The notes: generated from the sequence alone by a model not told the origin. DNA of 64,000 bases from an uncultured Roseburia sp. (GCA_900542495.1 UQNW01000017.1:12712-76711), one strand, 5' to 3'; positions 8,287 through 18,257 are shown, numbered from the stretch's first letter. Program-made: numbers and translations.

Positions 8287-10059
8287 TTAGTTTGCAATTA
8301 CAACTCCATTTTCGCAGTCAACTTCCACATAAGCGCTTGTCTTTAACACATCCAATGCATTTTTTGCTGCGATAAGCACTGGAATATCAAGGCTTAAGCC
8401 TGCGATTGCTGCATGACAGTTTGTATCCTCTGCTTCTACGATCAGTGCGGAAGCCTGACGCATCTGTGACATCATTTCATTGTTGGTGTCTGCTGCAACG
8501 ATAATGTCACCATCTTTGAAGCTTTTTAAATCTTCTGCGCTGTGGCATACACAAAGATTTCCGGAAATTTTCTTTCCATTCAGTCCTTTTCCAGTTACAA
8601 GGATGTGTCCTGCTACCTGAACTTTGATAAGGTTTGTTGTGCCGGATACGCCAAGTGGTACTCCACCTGTCAGAACAACTAACTCTCCTTTGGAAACAAA
8701 TCCAGCCTGTTCAGCCACGTCTACTGCTTTTTCAAATAACTGGCTTGCATCCTGTTCCTCTGTGATGAGGATTGGTTCTACGCCCCATTCAAGATTTAAC
8801 TGACGACAGACTTTTTCTGTCAGACACTCGCCGATGATTGTGCAGTTCGGGCGATATTTTGAAATCATTCTTGCAGTACGTCCGGATTTTGTCACGGTCA
8901 CGATTGCTGCTGCACTTAAATCGCCTGCCATAGTGCAGGTAGCGTGTGAGATTGCATTTGTGACATCCGGGTTGCACATTGCCTTACGCTGTCTGAATCT
9001 CTGTAAATAATTGATATCCTGCTCGGTACGGGTTGCGATACGAACCATTGTCTTCACTGCCTCGATCGGGTACATACCTGCAGCCGTCTCTCCGGATAAC
9101 ATGATTGCACTTGTTCCGTCATAAATTGCATTGGCAACGTCTGTGGACTCCGCTCTTGTTGGTCTTGGATGTTTCATCATGGAATCTAACATCTGTGTTG
9201 CAGTGATAACGATTTTTCCTGCCTCACAAACTTTTTTGATAATCATTTTCTGCATTACAGGAACATCCTCTAACGGGATTTCCACACCCATGTCACCACG
9301 GGCTACCATGATACCGTCGGACACACGGATGATCTCATCAATATTGCGGACACCCTGCATATTCTCAATTTTGGAAATGATCTTAATATCCTCACCGCCT
9401 TTTTCTGCAAGGATTTTGCGGATTTCCATAACATCCTCTGCGGTACGGACAAAGGAAGCTGCAATAAAATCATAATCATTTTCTACCGCAAAACAGATAT
9501 CTCCGTAATCTTTTTCACTGATAAATGGCATCGTGAGGTCAACGTTTGGAACGTTCACACCTTTTTTATTGGAAATTACACCGTCATTTAACACTTTACA
9601 GACAATATCTCTTGCGTTGATCTTGGTATTCACTGGTTTTGCAACCGGCTTGATCTCAACTACTTCCAGACCTACCAGACCGTCATCGATCAGAATGTGA
9701 TCTCCCGGTTTCACATCATCTGCAAGGTTTTTGTAAGTGATAGACACACGCTCATCGGTTCCAAGAATATCATCTGTAGTCAATATAAAAGTCTGACCTG
9801 TCTTTAACTCTGTTTTTCCTTTTTCAAATTCTACGAGACGGATTTCCGGTCCCTTTGTATCAAGTAAAGCTGCAACATATTTTCCCAATTCTTTGCGCAG
9901 TTTGCGAAGCATTTTTAATCTTCCCATCTGCTCGTCATGCGGTCCATGCGAAAAATTGAAACGTGCAACGTTCATTCCTTCTTCGATCAACGATCTCATC
10001 ACCGCTTCATTGTCGGTGGATGGTCCTAACGTACAGATAATTTTTGTTCTTCTTGTCAT
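8287..10059 (-). CDS. pyk: Pyruvate kinase with C-terminal swivel domain
   Basis: 590 aa; converts phosphoenolpyruvate and ADP to pyruvate and ATP. The N-terminus (TKIICTLGPS), B domain, active-site block MVARGDMGVEIP and metal/ADP motifs are intact. Beyond the usual length of about 475 aa there is an extra domain of about 110 aa with the PEP-utiliser style motif NCHAAIAGLSLDIPV, as in bacillar and clostridial enzymes. Start: AGGAAG 5 nt upstream. The stop codon abuts repeat copy B. The leader is about 275 nt and structured. Confidence 0.97.
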   Translation of the reverse strand: MTRRTKIICTLGPSTDNEAVMRSLIEEGMNVARFNFSHGPHDEQMGRLKMLRKLRKELGKYVAALLDTKGPEIRLVEFEKGKTELKTGQTFILTTDDILGTDERVSITYKNLADDVKPGDHILIDDGLVGLEVVEIKPVAKPVNTKINARDIVCKVLNDGVISNKKGVNVPNVDLTMPFISEKDYGDICFAVENDYDFIAASFVRTAEDVMEIRKILAEKGGEDIKIISKIENMQGVRNIDEIIRVSDGIMVARGDMGVEIPLEDVPVMQKMIIKKVCEAGKIVITATQMLDSMMKHPRPTRAESTDVANAIYDGTSAIMLSGETAAGMYPIEAVKTMVRIATRTEQDINYLQRFRQRKAMCNPDVTNAISHATCTMAGDLSAAAIVTVTKSGRTARMISKYRPNCTIIGECLTEKVCRQLNLEWGVEPILITEEQDASQLFEKAVDVAEQAGFVSKGELVVLTGGVPLGVSGTTNLIKVQVAGHILVTGKGLNGKKISGNLCVCHSAEDLKSFKDGDIIVAADTNNEMMSQMRQASALIVEAEDTNCHAAIAGLSLDIPVLIAAKNALDVLKTSAYVEVDCENGVVIAN

Positions 10060-10218
10060 AAATTCTTCCTTTCTTTTTATGGTTTCATTTTTTAAGTATT
10101 CCTGCTTCCTGCTGATTTTTATTCATTCGAAGTGCGTATGCCTCTCCTGATTTCTGTTATAGTTTTAACAATCTCCCTAAATCAGCACGGAGCCGGCGAA
10201 CCAGTCTCTGCAAAACTT

Positions 10219-10303
10219 AAAACTTATACACTTTTCACAATAATACAGTCTCTTCTTTCCGTTTTTATTCGTATTCTTGTGAAAAATGTATAATAAATTT
10301 TAA
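10219..10303 (-). promoter_or_regulatory. Inverted repeat in pyruvate kinase leader
   Basis: Two arms of about 28 nt (CTTAAAACTTATACACTTTTC and a near-complement ending AAATTTTAAG at 10303) flank a loop of about 30 nt. They lie between the predicted pyk promoter and the gene, so the mRNA would carry a long imperfect hairpin. Confidence 0.55.
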
Positions 10304-10340
10304 GTTTCTTCTTTGGTACGGCGACTCCATCTACGGAGAG

Positions 10341-10369
10341 ATTATACGAAATAAACATAAAAAAAGCAA
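10341..10369 (-). promoter_or_regulatory. Promoter of pyruvate kinase
   Basis: Minus strand TTGCTT (10364-10369), 17 bp, TATAAT (10341-10346). The -35 box overlaps the U-tract of the upstream terminator. Confidence 0.65.
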
Positions 10370-10403
10370 GCTTTCTTTTGTAAAAAAAACCTGCTCTTTT
10401 TGT
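10361..10403 (-). terminator. Terminator of carbamate kinase
   Basis: Minus strand AGCAGG pairs with CTTGCT (one G-U), extended by a U/A-rich inner stem and followed by seven T. It lies 20 bp after the carbamate kinase stop. Confidence 0.6.
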
Positions 10404-10422
10404 AAACATTATGTTAAAAACT

Positions 10423-11355
10423 TTATTTTGTGATCATAGTTCCCATACCGCCATGGATATTAGATCCATCTTTGTTCAGCTTTGTGATCAGAACAGATCT
10501 GATCGCAGAATCACCGATAAAATCAATGGCAGCTTCAATCTTAGGAAGCATATCCCCCTCTCCAAACTGTCCCTGTTCCATGTATTTTCTTGCTTCTGCA
10601 ACCGTCATGGTTGATAAAGGTTTCTCGTCTGGTTTTCCATAATTCAGGCATACATTGTCAACACTTGTTAAAATGACAAGCATATCTGCGTCTAAAAGTT
10701 CTGCCAGTTTTCCTGCTGCAAGGTCTTTTTCAATGACCGCGCTGGCACCCTTTAAGTTGTTGTCCTGCATTAATACAGGAATACCACCGCCTCCGCAGGC
10801 AACTACGATCTGATCTGCATCGGATAATGCTTTGATTGCATCAATTTCAACAATATCCATTGGCTTTGGAGCAGCAACGATTCGTCTGTATCCGTCTTCC
10901 ACTTTTACAACGTGGTTTCCTTTTTTCTCCTCTGCCTCTGCTTCTTCCTCTGTCAGTACACGACCGATCACCTTGCTTGGTTTGTAAAATGCCTCATCAT
11001 ATGGATCTACTACAACCTGTGTCAGGATTGTAGAAACGGTCTTGTAGATTCCTTTGTTCAATAATTCAGCGCGGATCGCATTCTGTAAATCGTAACCAAT
11101 GTATCCCTGGCTCATAGCAGAACATACGGACATTGGTGTTGCGGTATATTCCGGATATAATTTACAAAATTCATTCATAGCTGTATGGATCATACCGATC
11201 TGTGGTCCATTACTGTGTGTGATAACCACCTGATAATCGTCACGGATAAAATCAGCTACTGCTTTTGCAGTTCTCTTTGTAGCCTCTTTCTGTTCAGGAA
11301 GTGTTGTTCCTAATGCTTCATGTCCAAGAGCAATCACAATTTTCTTCTTTTTCAT
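10423..11355 (-). CDS. arcC: Carbamate kinase
   Basis: 310 aa from MKKKK, 9 nt after GGAGG; the ATG at 11364 is too close to that box. Transfers phosphate between carbamoyl phosphate and ADP. Recognised by THSNGPQIG, SQGYIGYDLQNA, PSKVIG, VACGGGGIPV and GASAVIEKDLA. It tracks the YqeA/YbcF-like branch more than classical ArcC of the arginine deiminase pathway, and no arcA or arcB is nearby. Odd point: the nucleotide-binding GGNAL of most members reads GHEAL here. A fermentative ATP-yielding role is likely but its pathway is not visible. Confidence 0.9.
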   Translation of the reverse strand: MKKKKIVIALGHEALGTTLPEQKEATKRTAKAVADFIRDDYQVVITHSNGPQIGMIHTAMNEFCKLYPEYTATPMSVCSAMSQGYIGYDLQNAIRAELLNKGIYKTVSTILTQVVVDPYDEAFYKPSKVIGRVLTEEEAEAEEKKGNHVVKVEDGYRRIVAAPKPMDIVEIDAIKALSDADQIVVACGGGGIPVLMQDNNLKGASAVIEKDLAAGKLAELLDADMLVILTSVDNVCLNYGKPDEKPLSTMTVAEARKYMEQGQFGEGDMLPKIEAAIDFIGDSAIRSVLITKLNKDGSNIHGGMGTMITK

Positions 11356-11463
11356 CTCTACCATCCTCCGATGCCTTTTCTATTTGCAGAGCACTCGGAA
11401 AGTATCTCCGGGTGCTGCTATCTCTCATAGTTAGTGTATCCTATTCAAAAACGCTCCAGCAAA

Positions 11464-11492
11464 AGTCAGAAAAACCTGCGGTTTTTCTGACT
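11464..11492 (-). terminator. Terminator of the engB end of the protease cluster
   Basis: A perfect 13-bp stem (AGTCAGAAAAACC with its complement) and a GCA loop, followed by TTTTGC on the minus strand. It lies downstream of engB and upstream of carbamate kinase. Confidence 0.65.
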
Positions 11493-11506
11493 CGCGGGCG
11501 CGTTCA

Positions 11507-11560
11507 CATGAAACACATCCGTCCACCGCATGCAAGCATGCGTGTCCGTATTGTTTCATG
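11507..11560. repeat. Nested palindrome downstream of engB
   Basis: Outer arms CATGAAACA/TGTTTCATG enclose an inner CGCATGC/GCATGCG palindrome. Function unknown. Confidence 0.5.
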
Positions 11561-11622
11561 CTCACTTTTGCCTTCGCGTATATTTTACCATGAACGTTTT
11601 CCCTGCGCAATGTCAATTTTCA

Positions 11623-12255
11623 TCAGGATTCCGCCTGCTCTTTTGCAATATCATCCGGCGCATTTTCCTCTGGGAGACAACATTGCTCGATCACCTCCCA
11701 CAGTTCATCCCTTCCCTGCTTTGTCTCAGATGAAAATGGGATAATAACTGTGCCCGGTTTTACCTTAAGTCCTTCACGGATTGCCTTGACATTTTTCTGG
11801 ATCTGGCTGCGCTTGATCTTATCCAGCTTCGTAGCAATGATAATCGGTGCAAATCCCTGATAAACCATCCAGTCGTACATCATTTTATCATTGGCAGACG
11901 GATCATGACGGATATCGATCAGTAAAAAGACCGCCTGCAGTTTTTTGGAAGTATGGAGATAGTTTTCAATCATTTTTCCCCATTTTTCCTTCTCGCTGGC
12001 TGAAGTCTTCGCATATCCATACCCTGGAAGATCCACCAGATACATGGCATCATTGACATTATAAAAATTGATTGTCTGCGTTTTTCCCGGCTGTGCGGAA
12101 GTTCTAGCAAGCGATTTGCGGTTCAACAACGCATTGATCATGGATGATTTTCCTACATTTGACTTTCCTGCAAATGCAACTTCGTTCAACAGATTGTCCG
12201 GTATTTTACTTGTAATACCGCAGACAGTCTCCAGATTTACACTTCTAATTACCAT
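11623..12255 (-). CDS. engB: Ribosome biogenesis GTPase YsxC/EngB
   Basis: 210 aa from MVIRSV, chosen for the AGAGGA box upstream; a longer frame to 12300 has no ribosome-binding site. The GTPase motifs are present: G1 GKSNVGKSS, G3 DLPGYG, G4 TKLDK and G5 SSE. Assists assembly of the large ribosomal subunit. Last gene of the tig-clpP-clpX-lon-engB cluster; the lon-engB order is standard in Firmicutes. A strong terminator follows. Confidence 0.96.
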   Translation of the reverse strand: MVIRSVNLETVCGITSKIPDNLLNEVAFAGKSNVGKSSMINALLNRKSLARTSAQPGKTQTINFYNVNDAMYLVDLPGYGYAKTSASEKEKWGKMIENYLHTSKKLQAVFLLIDIRHDPSANDKMMYDWMVYQGFAPIIIATKLDKIKRSQIQKNVKAIREGLKVKPGTVIIPFSSETKQGRDELWEVIEQCCLPEENAPDDIAKEQAES

Positions 12256-12316
12256 TATTTTTTCCTCTATATATTGCAGTGTGCAGACCGCACACCGCAT
12301 CCTACCTATATTTAAC

Positions 12317-14644
12317 CTATTTCTGTTCCTTTACAAACGCCACATCCAGCACGTCTTTCATCTGCTCCACGAACACGATTTCCAGACCTTTTTTGATCTC
12401 CGGTGAAATCTCGTCAATGTCCTTCTCATTCTTCTTCGGCACACAGATTGTCTTGATTCCGGCATTTTTTGCAGCCAGCGTCTTCTCTTTCAGTCCACCG
12501 ATTGGGAGCACACGGCCGCGGAGTGTGATCTCGCCTGTCATTGCAACATCTGCACGCACCGGTGTCTTTGTGATTGCAGACAGCATGGCAGTTGCCATTG
12601 TGATTCCGGCAGAAGGTCCGTCTTTTGGCACTGCTCCTTCCGGAATGTGGATATGTATATCATTTTCCTGAAAAAATTTCTTCGGAATATGATATTCCTC
12701 ACTGACAGAGCGGATATAACTGATTCCTGCCTGTGCAGATTCCTTCATTACATCCCCTAACTGTCCGGTCAACTGGAACTCACCTTTTCCCGGCATAATG
12801 TTGACTTCGATCTCCAATGTATCGCCGCCAACGCTTGTCCACGCAAGTCCACGTACAATCCCGACTTCGTCTGTATCGTTTTTCTTATCAAAACTGTATT
12901 TTTCTTTGCCGAGGAACTTCTCAAGATTCTGCTCTGTGACTTTGATCTTCTCTTTGTCACCTTCATAGAGCGGTCTTGCTGCTTTCCTGCAGATCTCGCC
13001 AAGCTTACGCTCTAAATTACGCACTCCGGCTTCTCTTGTATAACCGCTGATGATCTTCGCCATGGCTTTGTCCGTGATTGCAAGCTGCTCCGGTCTGATT
13101 CCATTGCGCTCCATCTGCTTTGCAAGCAGATGTTCCTTCGCGATATGAAGCTTCTCGTTCTCGGTGTAGCTTGTCACTTCGATCAGTTCCATACGGTCTA
13201 ATAACGGTCTTGGAATGTCCTGCACTGAGTTTGCCGTGGCAATGAATAATACTTCTGAAAGATCGATTGGGATTTCCACATAATGATCCCGGAATTTCTT
13301 ATTCTGCTCTGCATCAAGTACCTCTAACAGTGCTGACGCTGTGTCACCCTTGTAATCACTGCTCATCTTGTCAATCTCATCTAAAAGCATGAGCGGATTT
13401 TTTACACCGGCACTGCGCAGCCCGTTCACGATACGTCCCGGCATTGCCCCGACATAAGTTCTTCTGTGTCCGCGGATTTCTGCCTCATCCCGGACTCCGC
13501 CGAGACTGATCCGCACATATTTTTTATCTAACGCTTTTGCAACGGATCGGGCAATACTCGTTTTACCGGTTCCCGGTGGTCCCACCAGACAGATGATCGG
13601 GCTTTCGCCTTTGCTCGTGAGATTGCGCACTGCAAGGAACTCTAACATACGCTCTTTTACTTTTTCCAGCCCATAGTGATCCGCATTTAAAATCTGCTCC
13701 GCATTTTTCAGATCCTTGTTGTCTTTTGAGGTCTTATTCCATGGAAGCTCCAAAAGTGTCTCGATATATCCTCTCGCCACTGCACTTTCCGAAGAACTGG
13801 AACTGATATTTTTGAAACGGTCGATCTCTTTTTTGATCTTCTCTTTTACCTCTTTGTCCGCTTTCAGTTTTCCTAACGCGGCTGTAAACTGGTCTGCATC
13901 TGACTCTGTATTATCTTCCCCAAGCTCCTCACGGATGACTTTCATCTGTTCCCGCAGGAGATATTCCTTCTGGTTCTTATCCACATGAGCCTTGACTTTC
14001 GCCTGAAAATCATTTTTGATCGCAGTGATTTCAATCTCCTTTAACAAAAGTGCCATGAGAACTTCATAGCGCTCTGTCAGGGAAACAGCATCTAAGATCT
14101 TCTGTTTTTCTGCAAAATGTACCGGAAGACTGTTGGCAAGCTGATTCATCAGTTTCTCTAAATCGGTGATCTCACCTAACTGACGCTGCAGTTCTTTCCC
14201 CATTTTCGGATTGACCACCGCGTACTTTCCAAACGTCTCCTGAATACTGCGAAGCATTGCCTCTTTCGCTTCTTCTGGCAGTCCGTCATCCACTTCCTCG
14301 TCAAATCGTATGATCTCCGCAAGCAGATAGTCCGGATTTTCAAGAAAAGCGGACAATTCTGCCCGCTCTTTTCCTTCTACCAAAATGCGTACAATATTAT
14401 TTTGTAACTTAATTACCTGCTTTACCTCGGCAATGATACCTATTTTATATAAGTCTTCGATTGCAGGATCTTCCTGCTCCACATCTTTCTGTGTCACAAG
14501 AAAAATCTTCTGTTCATCCATCATGGCTTCTTCTACTGCCTTGATCGATTTTGTACGGCTTACATCAAAATGGGCTACCATTCCCGGCAGAATTACCATT
14601 CCGCGAAGGGCAACTGCAGGCATTTTCATAATCATTGTATCCAT
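12317..14644 (-). CDS. lon: ATP-dependent protease Lon
   Basis: 775 aa LonA. An N-terminal substrate-binding domain (residues about 10-200) and coiled-coil region are followed by the AAA+ module (Walker A GPPGTGKTS near 355, Walker B LMLLDEIDK) and the serine-lysine protease domain with KDGPSAGIT around residue 680. Degrades misfolded and regulatory proteins in the cytoplasm. Fourth gene in the quality-control cluster, 50 bp after clpX. Confidence 0.98.
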   Translation of the reverse strand: MDTMIMKMPAVALRGMVILPGMVAHFDVSRTKSIKAVEEAMMDEQKIFLVTQKDVEQEDPAIEDLYKIGIIAEVKQVIKLQNNIVRILVEGKERAELSAFLENPDYLLAEIIRFDEEVDDGLPEEAKEAMLRSIQETFGKYAVVNPKMGKELQRQLGEITDLEKLMNQLANSLPVHFAEKQKILDAVSLTERYEVLMALLLKEIEITAIKNDFQAKVKAHVDKNQKEYLLREQMKVIREELGEDNTESDADQFTAALGKLKADKEVKEKIKKEIDRFKNISSSSSESAVARGYIETLLELPWNKTSKDNKDLKNAEQILNADHYGLEKVKERMLEFLAVRNLTSKGESPIICLVGPPGTGKTSIARSVAKALDKKYVRISLGGVRDEAEIRGHRRTYVGAMPGRIVNGLRSAGVKNPLMLLDEIDKMSSDYKGDTASALLEVLDAEQNKKFRDHYVEIPIDLSEVLFIATANSVQDIPRPLLDRMELIEVTSYTENEKLHIAKEHLLAKQMERNGIRPEQLAITDKAMAKIISGYTREAGVRNLERKLGEICRKAARPLYEGDKEKIKVTEQNLEKFLGKEKYSFDKKNDTDEVGIVRGLAWTSVGGDTLEIEVNIMPGKGEFQLTGQLGDVMKESAQAGISYIRSVSEEYHIPKKFFQENDIHIHIPEGAVPKDGPSAGITMATAMLSAITKTPVRADVAMTGEITLRGRVLPIGGLKEKTLAAKNAGIKTICVPKKNEKDIDEISPEIKKGLEIVFVEQMKDVLDVAFVKEQK

Positions 14645-14694
14645 TTTTTAATTCCTTTATCTGTAACAGCCTAAAAAATGCTGTCATCTTTTCC

Positions 14695-15972
14695 TTAAGA
14701 AGCCTGTTCTAGCTTCTCAACAAGTTGTTTTTCTTCTTTTTCCTCAATTGCAAGGTTTTTCTCTACATCCTCTTTGGTGATCTCGCATCTGGTAATGCTC
14801 TCATCCGATGGAATGTGATACATCAGATCTAAAGTAACTGCTTCCATGATCGCACGTAAACCACGGGCTCCTGTCTTTCTCTCAAGTGCTTTGTCTACGA
14901 TCGCCTCCAATGCATCCTGATCAAATTCCAGTCCGACGCCATCTAATTCGAACAATTTCTTGTACTGTTTTACCAGTGCATTCTTCGGTTCACATAAAAT
15001 ACGGATCAACGCATCTTTGTCTAACATATCCAATGTAACAGTCACCGGAACACGACCAATAAATTCTGGAATCAGTCCGAATTTTACAAAATCCTGTGGA
15101 AGCACATGTTTTAACACTTCTCCCACATTGTACTCATCCCTTGCATGCACCTCGGCATTAAATCCGATAGATTTCTGGTCGAGACGTGTCTCAATGATCT
15201 TCTCTAATCCGTCAAAAGCACCACCGCAGATGAATAAAATGTTGGTGGTATCGATTGGGATCAGTTCCTGCTGCGGATGTTTTCTTCCGCCCTGTGGTGG
15301 AACCGAAGCAACCGTTCCCTCTAAAATCTTAAGTAACGCCTGCTGTACACCCTCACCGGAAACGTCTCTGGTGATGGAAACGTTTTCTGATTTCTTTGAG
15401 ATCTTGTCAATCTCATCAATGTAAATGATGCCATGCTGTGCACGCTCGATATCATAATCTGCTGCCTGGATCAGTTTTAAAAGGATATTCTCAACATCCT
15501 CGCCCACATAACCGGCCTCAGTCAGCGTTGTTGCATCTGCAATGGCAAACGGAACATTCAGCACCCTCGCTAATGTCTGCGCCAGAAGGGTTTTACCGGA
15601 ACCGGTTGGTCCGAGCATAAGAATGTTACTCTTCTGCAGTTCCACATCGGAATCTGCTCCTGCCATAATTCTCTTATAATGATTATAAACTGCGACGGAT
15701 AATACTTTTTTCGCCTTGTCCTGCCCGATGACGTACTCGTCTAAAAACGCTTTCATCTCTTCCGGCTTGATCAGGTTGATCTGCTCAGCAGATTCTACCT
15801 GAGTTCCGTCAAATTCGTCGTTCTCTAACTCCTCGTCAATAATCTCGGCGCAAACATCCACACACTCGTCACAAATATAGGCACCGTTTGGTCCTGCGAT
15901 CAGTTTGCGAACCTGATCCTGCGTCTTACCGCAAAATGAGCAGCGCAGTCTCTCGTCATTTCTTCCTGCCAT
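14695..15972 (-). CDS. clpX: ClpX ATPase subunit of ClpXP protease
   Basis: 425 aa. The N-terminal zinc-binding domain has CSFC near residue 11 and CDEC near 35, followed by the AAA+ domain with GPTGSGKTLLAQ and IIYIDEIDKI, the pore loop region and the C-terminal sensor domain. Unfolds proteins and feeds them to ClpP, encoded 70 bp upstream in the same direction. Length and motifs are normal. Confidence 0.98.
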   Translation of the reverse strand: MAGRNDERLRCSFCGKTQDQVRKLIAGPNGAYICDECVDVCAEIIDEELENDEFDGTQVESAEQINLIKPEEMKAFLDEYVIGQDKAKKVLSVAVYNHYKRIMAGADSDVELQKSNILMLGPTGSGKTLLAQTLARVLNVPFAIADATTLTEAGYVGEDVENILLKLIQAADYDIERAQHGIIYIDEIDKISKKSENVSITRDVSGEGVQQALLKILEGTVASVPPQGGRKHPQQELIPIDTTNILFICGGAFDGLEKIIETRLDQKSIGFNAEVHARDEYNVGEVLKHVLPQDFVKFGLIPEFIGRVPVTVTLDMLDKDALIRILCEPKNALVKQYKKLFELDGVGLEFDQDALEAIVDKALERKTGARGLRAIMEAVTLDLMYHIPSDESITRCEITKEDVEKNLAIEEKEEKQLVEKLEQAS

Positions 15973-16044
15973 TTTTCATTCTCCAATGTTCATATTTCTT
16001 CCTGCTTTTCCAAAAAGCAGCCTCTCATTGCCCCTGAATTTCTA

Positions 16045-16626
16045 TTAGCGGCTTGTGATCACATTATCGATCAGTCCGTATTCCATTGCTTCCTGAGCGG
16101 ACATGTAATGATCTCTCTCTGTGTCCGCTGCGATCACATCATATGGTTTTCCTGTGTTTGCAGCTAAAATTTCATTTAATTTTTTCTTTGTCTTTAAAAT
16201 GTTCTCTGCTGCGATCTGAATCTCGGTTGCCTGACCTTTTGCTCCGCCGGATGGCTGGTGGATCATAATCTCTGCATTCGGAAGTGCAAGTCTCTTGCCC
16301 TTTGCTCCGCCTGCAAGTAAAAATGCTCCCATGCTGGCTGCCATACCGATACAGATGGTAGATACATCACATTTGATGTACTGCATCGTATCATAAATAG
16401 CAAGACCTGCTGTTACCATTCCACCTGGGGAATTGATATATAAATGAATGTCTTTTCCAGGATCCTCGGACTCTAAGAAAAGTAACTGTGCAACAACAAG
16501 GCTTGCTGTTGTCTCATTCACTTCTTCTCCAAGGAAAATAATTCTATCTTTTAATAATCTGGAGTAAATATCGTAATTACGCTCTCCTCTGCTTGTCTGT
16601 TCAATGACGTAAGGTACTAAACTCAT
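16045..16626 (-). CDS. clpP: ClpP protease subunit
   Basis: 193 aa from MSLVPY; a frame extending 9 codons further starts without a ribosome-binding site, whereas AGG lies 8 nt before this ATG. The catalytic Ser (GMAASMGA), His (MIHQP) and Asp are in place. Forms the proteolytic chamber used by ClpX. The gene sits between trigger factor and clpX. Confidence 0.97.
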   Translation of the reverse strand: MSLVPYVIEQTSRGERNYDIYSRLLKDRIIFLGEEVNETTASLVVAQLLFLESEDPGKDIHLYINSPGGMVTAGLAIYDTMQYIKCDVSTICIGMAASMGAFLLAGGAKGKRLALPNAEIMIHQPSGGAKGQATEIQIAAENILKTKKKLNEILAANTGKPYDVIAADTERDHYMSAQEAMEYGLIDNVITSR

Positions 16627-16865
16627 ATCTCTTACCTGCCCTTTCCTTTTCATAAATATGGTTGGAATCGCACTATGATTGAATCCACACTTTTTTCACT
16701 ATTGCAATATATCGGTCATACACTGCACTGATAAATATTATCCCACAAATGCAGAGACGTTGGAATAGGAAAAAAACATGTTTTATGAAAAATTAATATC
16801 TTGTTCGAATTTTCAAAAAATATTGAACTTTTTTCTCATCAGATGCAATCTGTCATAAATCTCAA

Positions 16866-16893
16866 ACAGACCGGCTCATAAGAGCCAGTCTGT
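16866..16893 (-). terminator. Hairpin after trigger factor gene
   Basis: A 12-bp stem ACAGACTGGCTC/GAGCCGGTCTGT (one G-T) with a TTAT loop, then TTTGAGATTT on the minus strand. It is a probable terminator or attenuator between tig and clpP. The U-tract is weak, so partial read-through is likely. Confidence 0.55.
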
Positions 16894-16919
16894 CGTATTT
16901 GCTGTACATTGTTCAGAAA

Positions 16920-18257
16920 TTATTCTTCTGTAGCTTCCTCAGCTTCTTTTTCTTTCTTTGTCTTAGCTTTTGCTCTTTCTTTTACATTCTCCATAATTAA
17001 GTCAACTGCTTTTGTCACAGATAAATCTCTCTTAATGGATTCTTTCTCATCTTCTCCTAAGTACTCTTTTAACTTGTCAGCTTCCATTCCGTACTGAGCT
17101 GCCATCTTCTCAATTTCTGCATTGATCTCATCTTCAGAAACTTCGATATTCTCATCTTTTGCGATCTGCTCTAATACAAGGCTGCTCTTGATACGTGTCT
17201 CAGCTTCCGGACGAACCTGCTCTTTTAATCCGTCGATCGTCATACCGGAGAACTGCATGTACTGCTCCATGGAAAGACCACTCTGTGCGATTCTCTGTGC
17301 GAACTCATTGACCATGTTCTCACACTGTGTATCGATCATAGCTTCCGGGATCTCCATTGTGGATTTGTCGATGATCTTCTTGATTGCTTCATCTTCTTTT
17401 GTACGTTTTGCTTCGTTCTCTTTCTCAACTTCAAGATGTTTTCTTAAGTCTTCTTTGTACTCAGCTAATGTATCAAACTCAGATACTTCAGAAGCGAACT
17501 CATCGTTTAACTCCGGAAGCTCTTTTGTTTTGATCTCGTTGATCTTAACTTTGAATACGGCTGGTTTTCCAGCTAAATCAGCAGCCTGATATTTCTCTGG
17601 GAAAGTAACGTTAACTTCTACTTCATCCCCTGCATTGTGTCCTACTAACTGATCTTCGAATGTATCGATGAAAGAGTGGGAACCGATCTCTAATGGATGA
17701 TTCTCTCCTTTACCTCCTTCAAATGCAACACCGTCAACAAATCCTTCGAAATCGATGACTGCTGTATCACCGTTTGCTACTGGTCTGTCTGTTACAGTTA
17801 CAGTTCTGGAGTTCTTCTGCTGCTCTTTCTCAAGTGCTGCTTCTACTTCTTCGTCTGTTACAGTTGTGTCAATCTTAGTTACCTGAACACCTTTGTATTT
17901 TCCAAGTGTTACTTCTGGTCTTACTGCTACTTCTGCTGTGAAGATGAAAGGTTTTCCAGATTCGATCTGAACAATGTCGATTGTTGGTCTGGAAACGATG
18001 TCCTCTTTGCTCTCTTCCATAGCTGCTGCATAATTATCCTGAATTAAGATGTTTGCTGCTTCTTCATAAAATACAGCTGCACCGTACATTTTCTCGATCA
18101 TAGCTCTTGGAACTTTACCTTTACGGAAACCAGGGATGCTGATTTTGTTCTTCTCTTTCATGTAAGCAGCCTGTAAAGCTTTTTCTACTTGCTCTGCTGG
18201 TACTTCAACAGTAAGTTTTGCCATGTTTTTTTCTAATTTTTCAACCTGTACACTCAT
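16920..18257 (-). CDS. tig: Trigger factor
   Basis: 445 aa ribosome-associated chaperone and peptidyl-prolyl isomerase. The ribosome-binding loop is recognisable (PGFRKGKVPRAMIEK, near residue 43), followed by the FKBP-like domain and the long helical C-terminal domain ending in a Lys/Glu-rich tail. First gene of the clp/lon cluster, as usual in Firmicutes. Confidence 0.97.
   Translation of the reverse strand: MSVQVEKLEKNMAKLTVEVPAEQVEKALQAAYMKEKNKISIPGFRKGKVPRAMIEKMYGAAVFYEEAANILIQDNYAAAMEESKEDIVSRPTIDIVQIESGKPFIFTAEVAVRPEVTLGKYKGVQVTKIDTTVTDEEVEAALEKEQQKNSRTVTVTDRPVANGDTAVIDFEGFVDGVAFEGGKGENHPLEIGSHSFIDTFEDQLVGHNAGDEVEVNVTFPEKYQAADLAGKPAVFKVKINEIKTKELPELNDEFASEVSEFDTLAEYKEDLRKHLEVEKENEAKRTKEDEAIKKIIDKSTMEIPEAMIDTQCENMVNEFAQRIAQSGLSMEQYMQFSGMTIDGLKEQVRPEAETRIKSSLVLEQIAKDENIEVSEDEINAEIEKMAAQYGMEADKLKEYLGEDEKESIKRDLSVTKAVDLIMENVKERAKAKTKKEKEAEEATEE

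Noticed and set aside
10224..10409. 61-codon minus-strand ORF between pyk and carbamate kinase
   Set aside because: It starts inside or before the predicted terminator and promoter, has no ribosome-binding site and no recognisable protein features.
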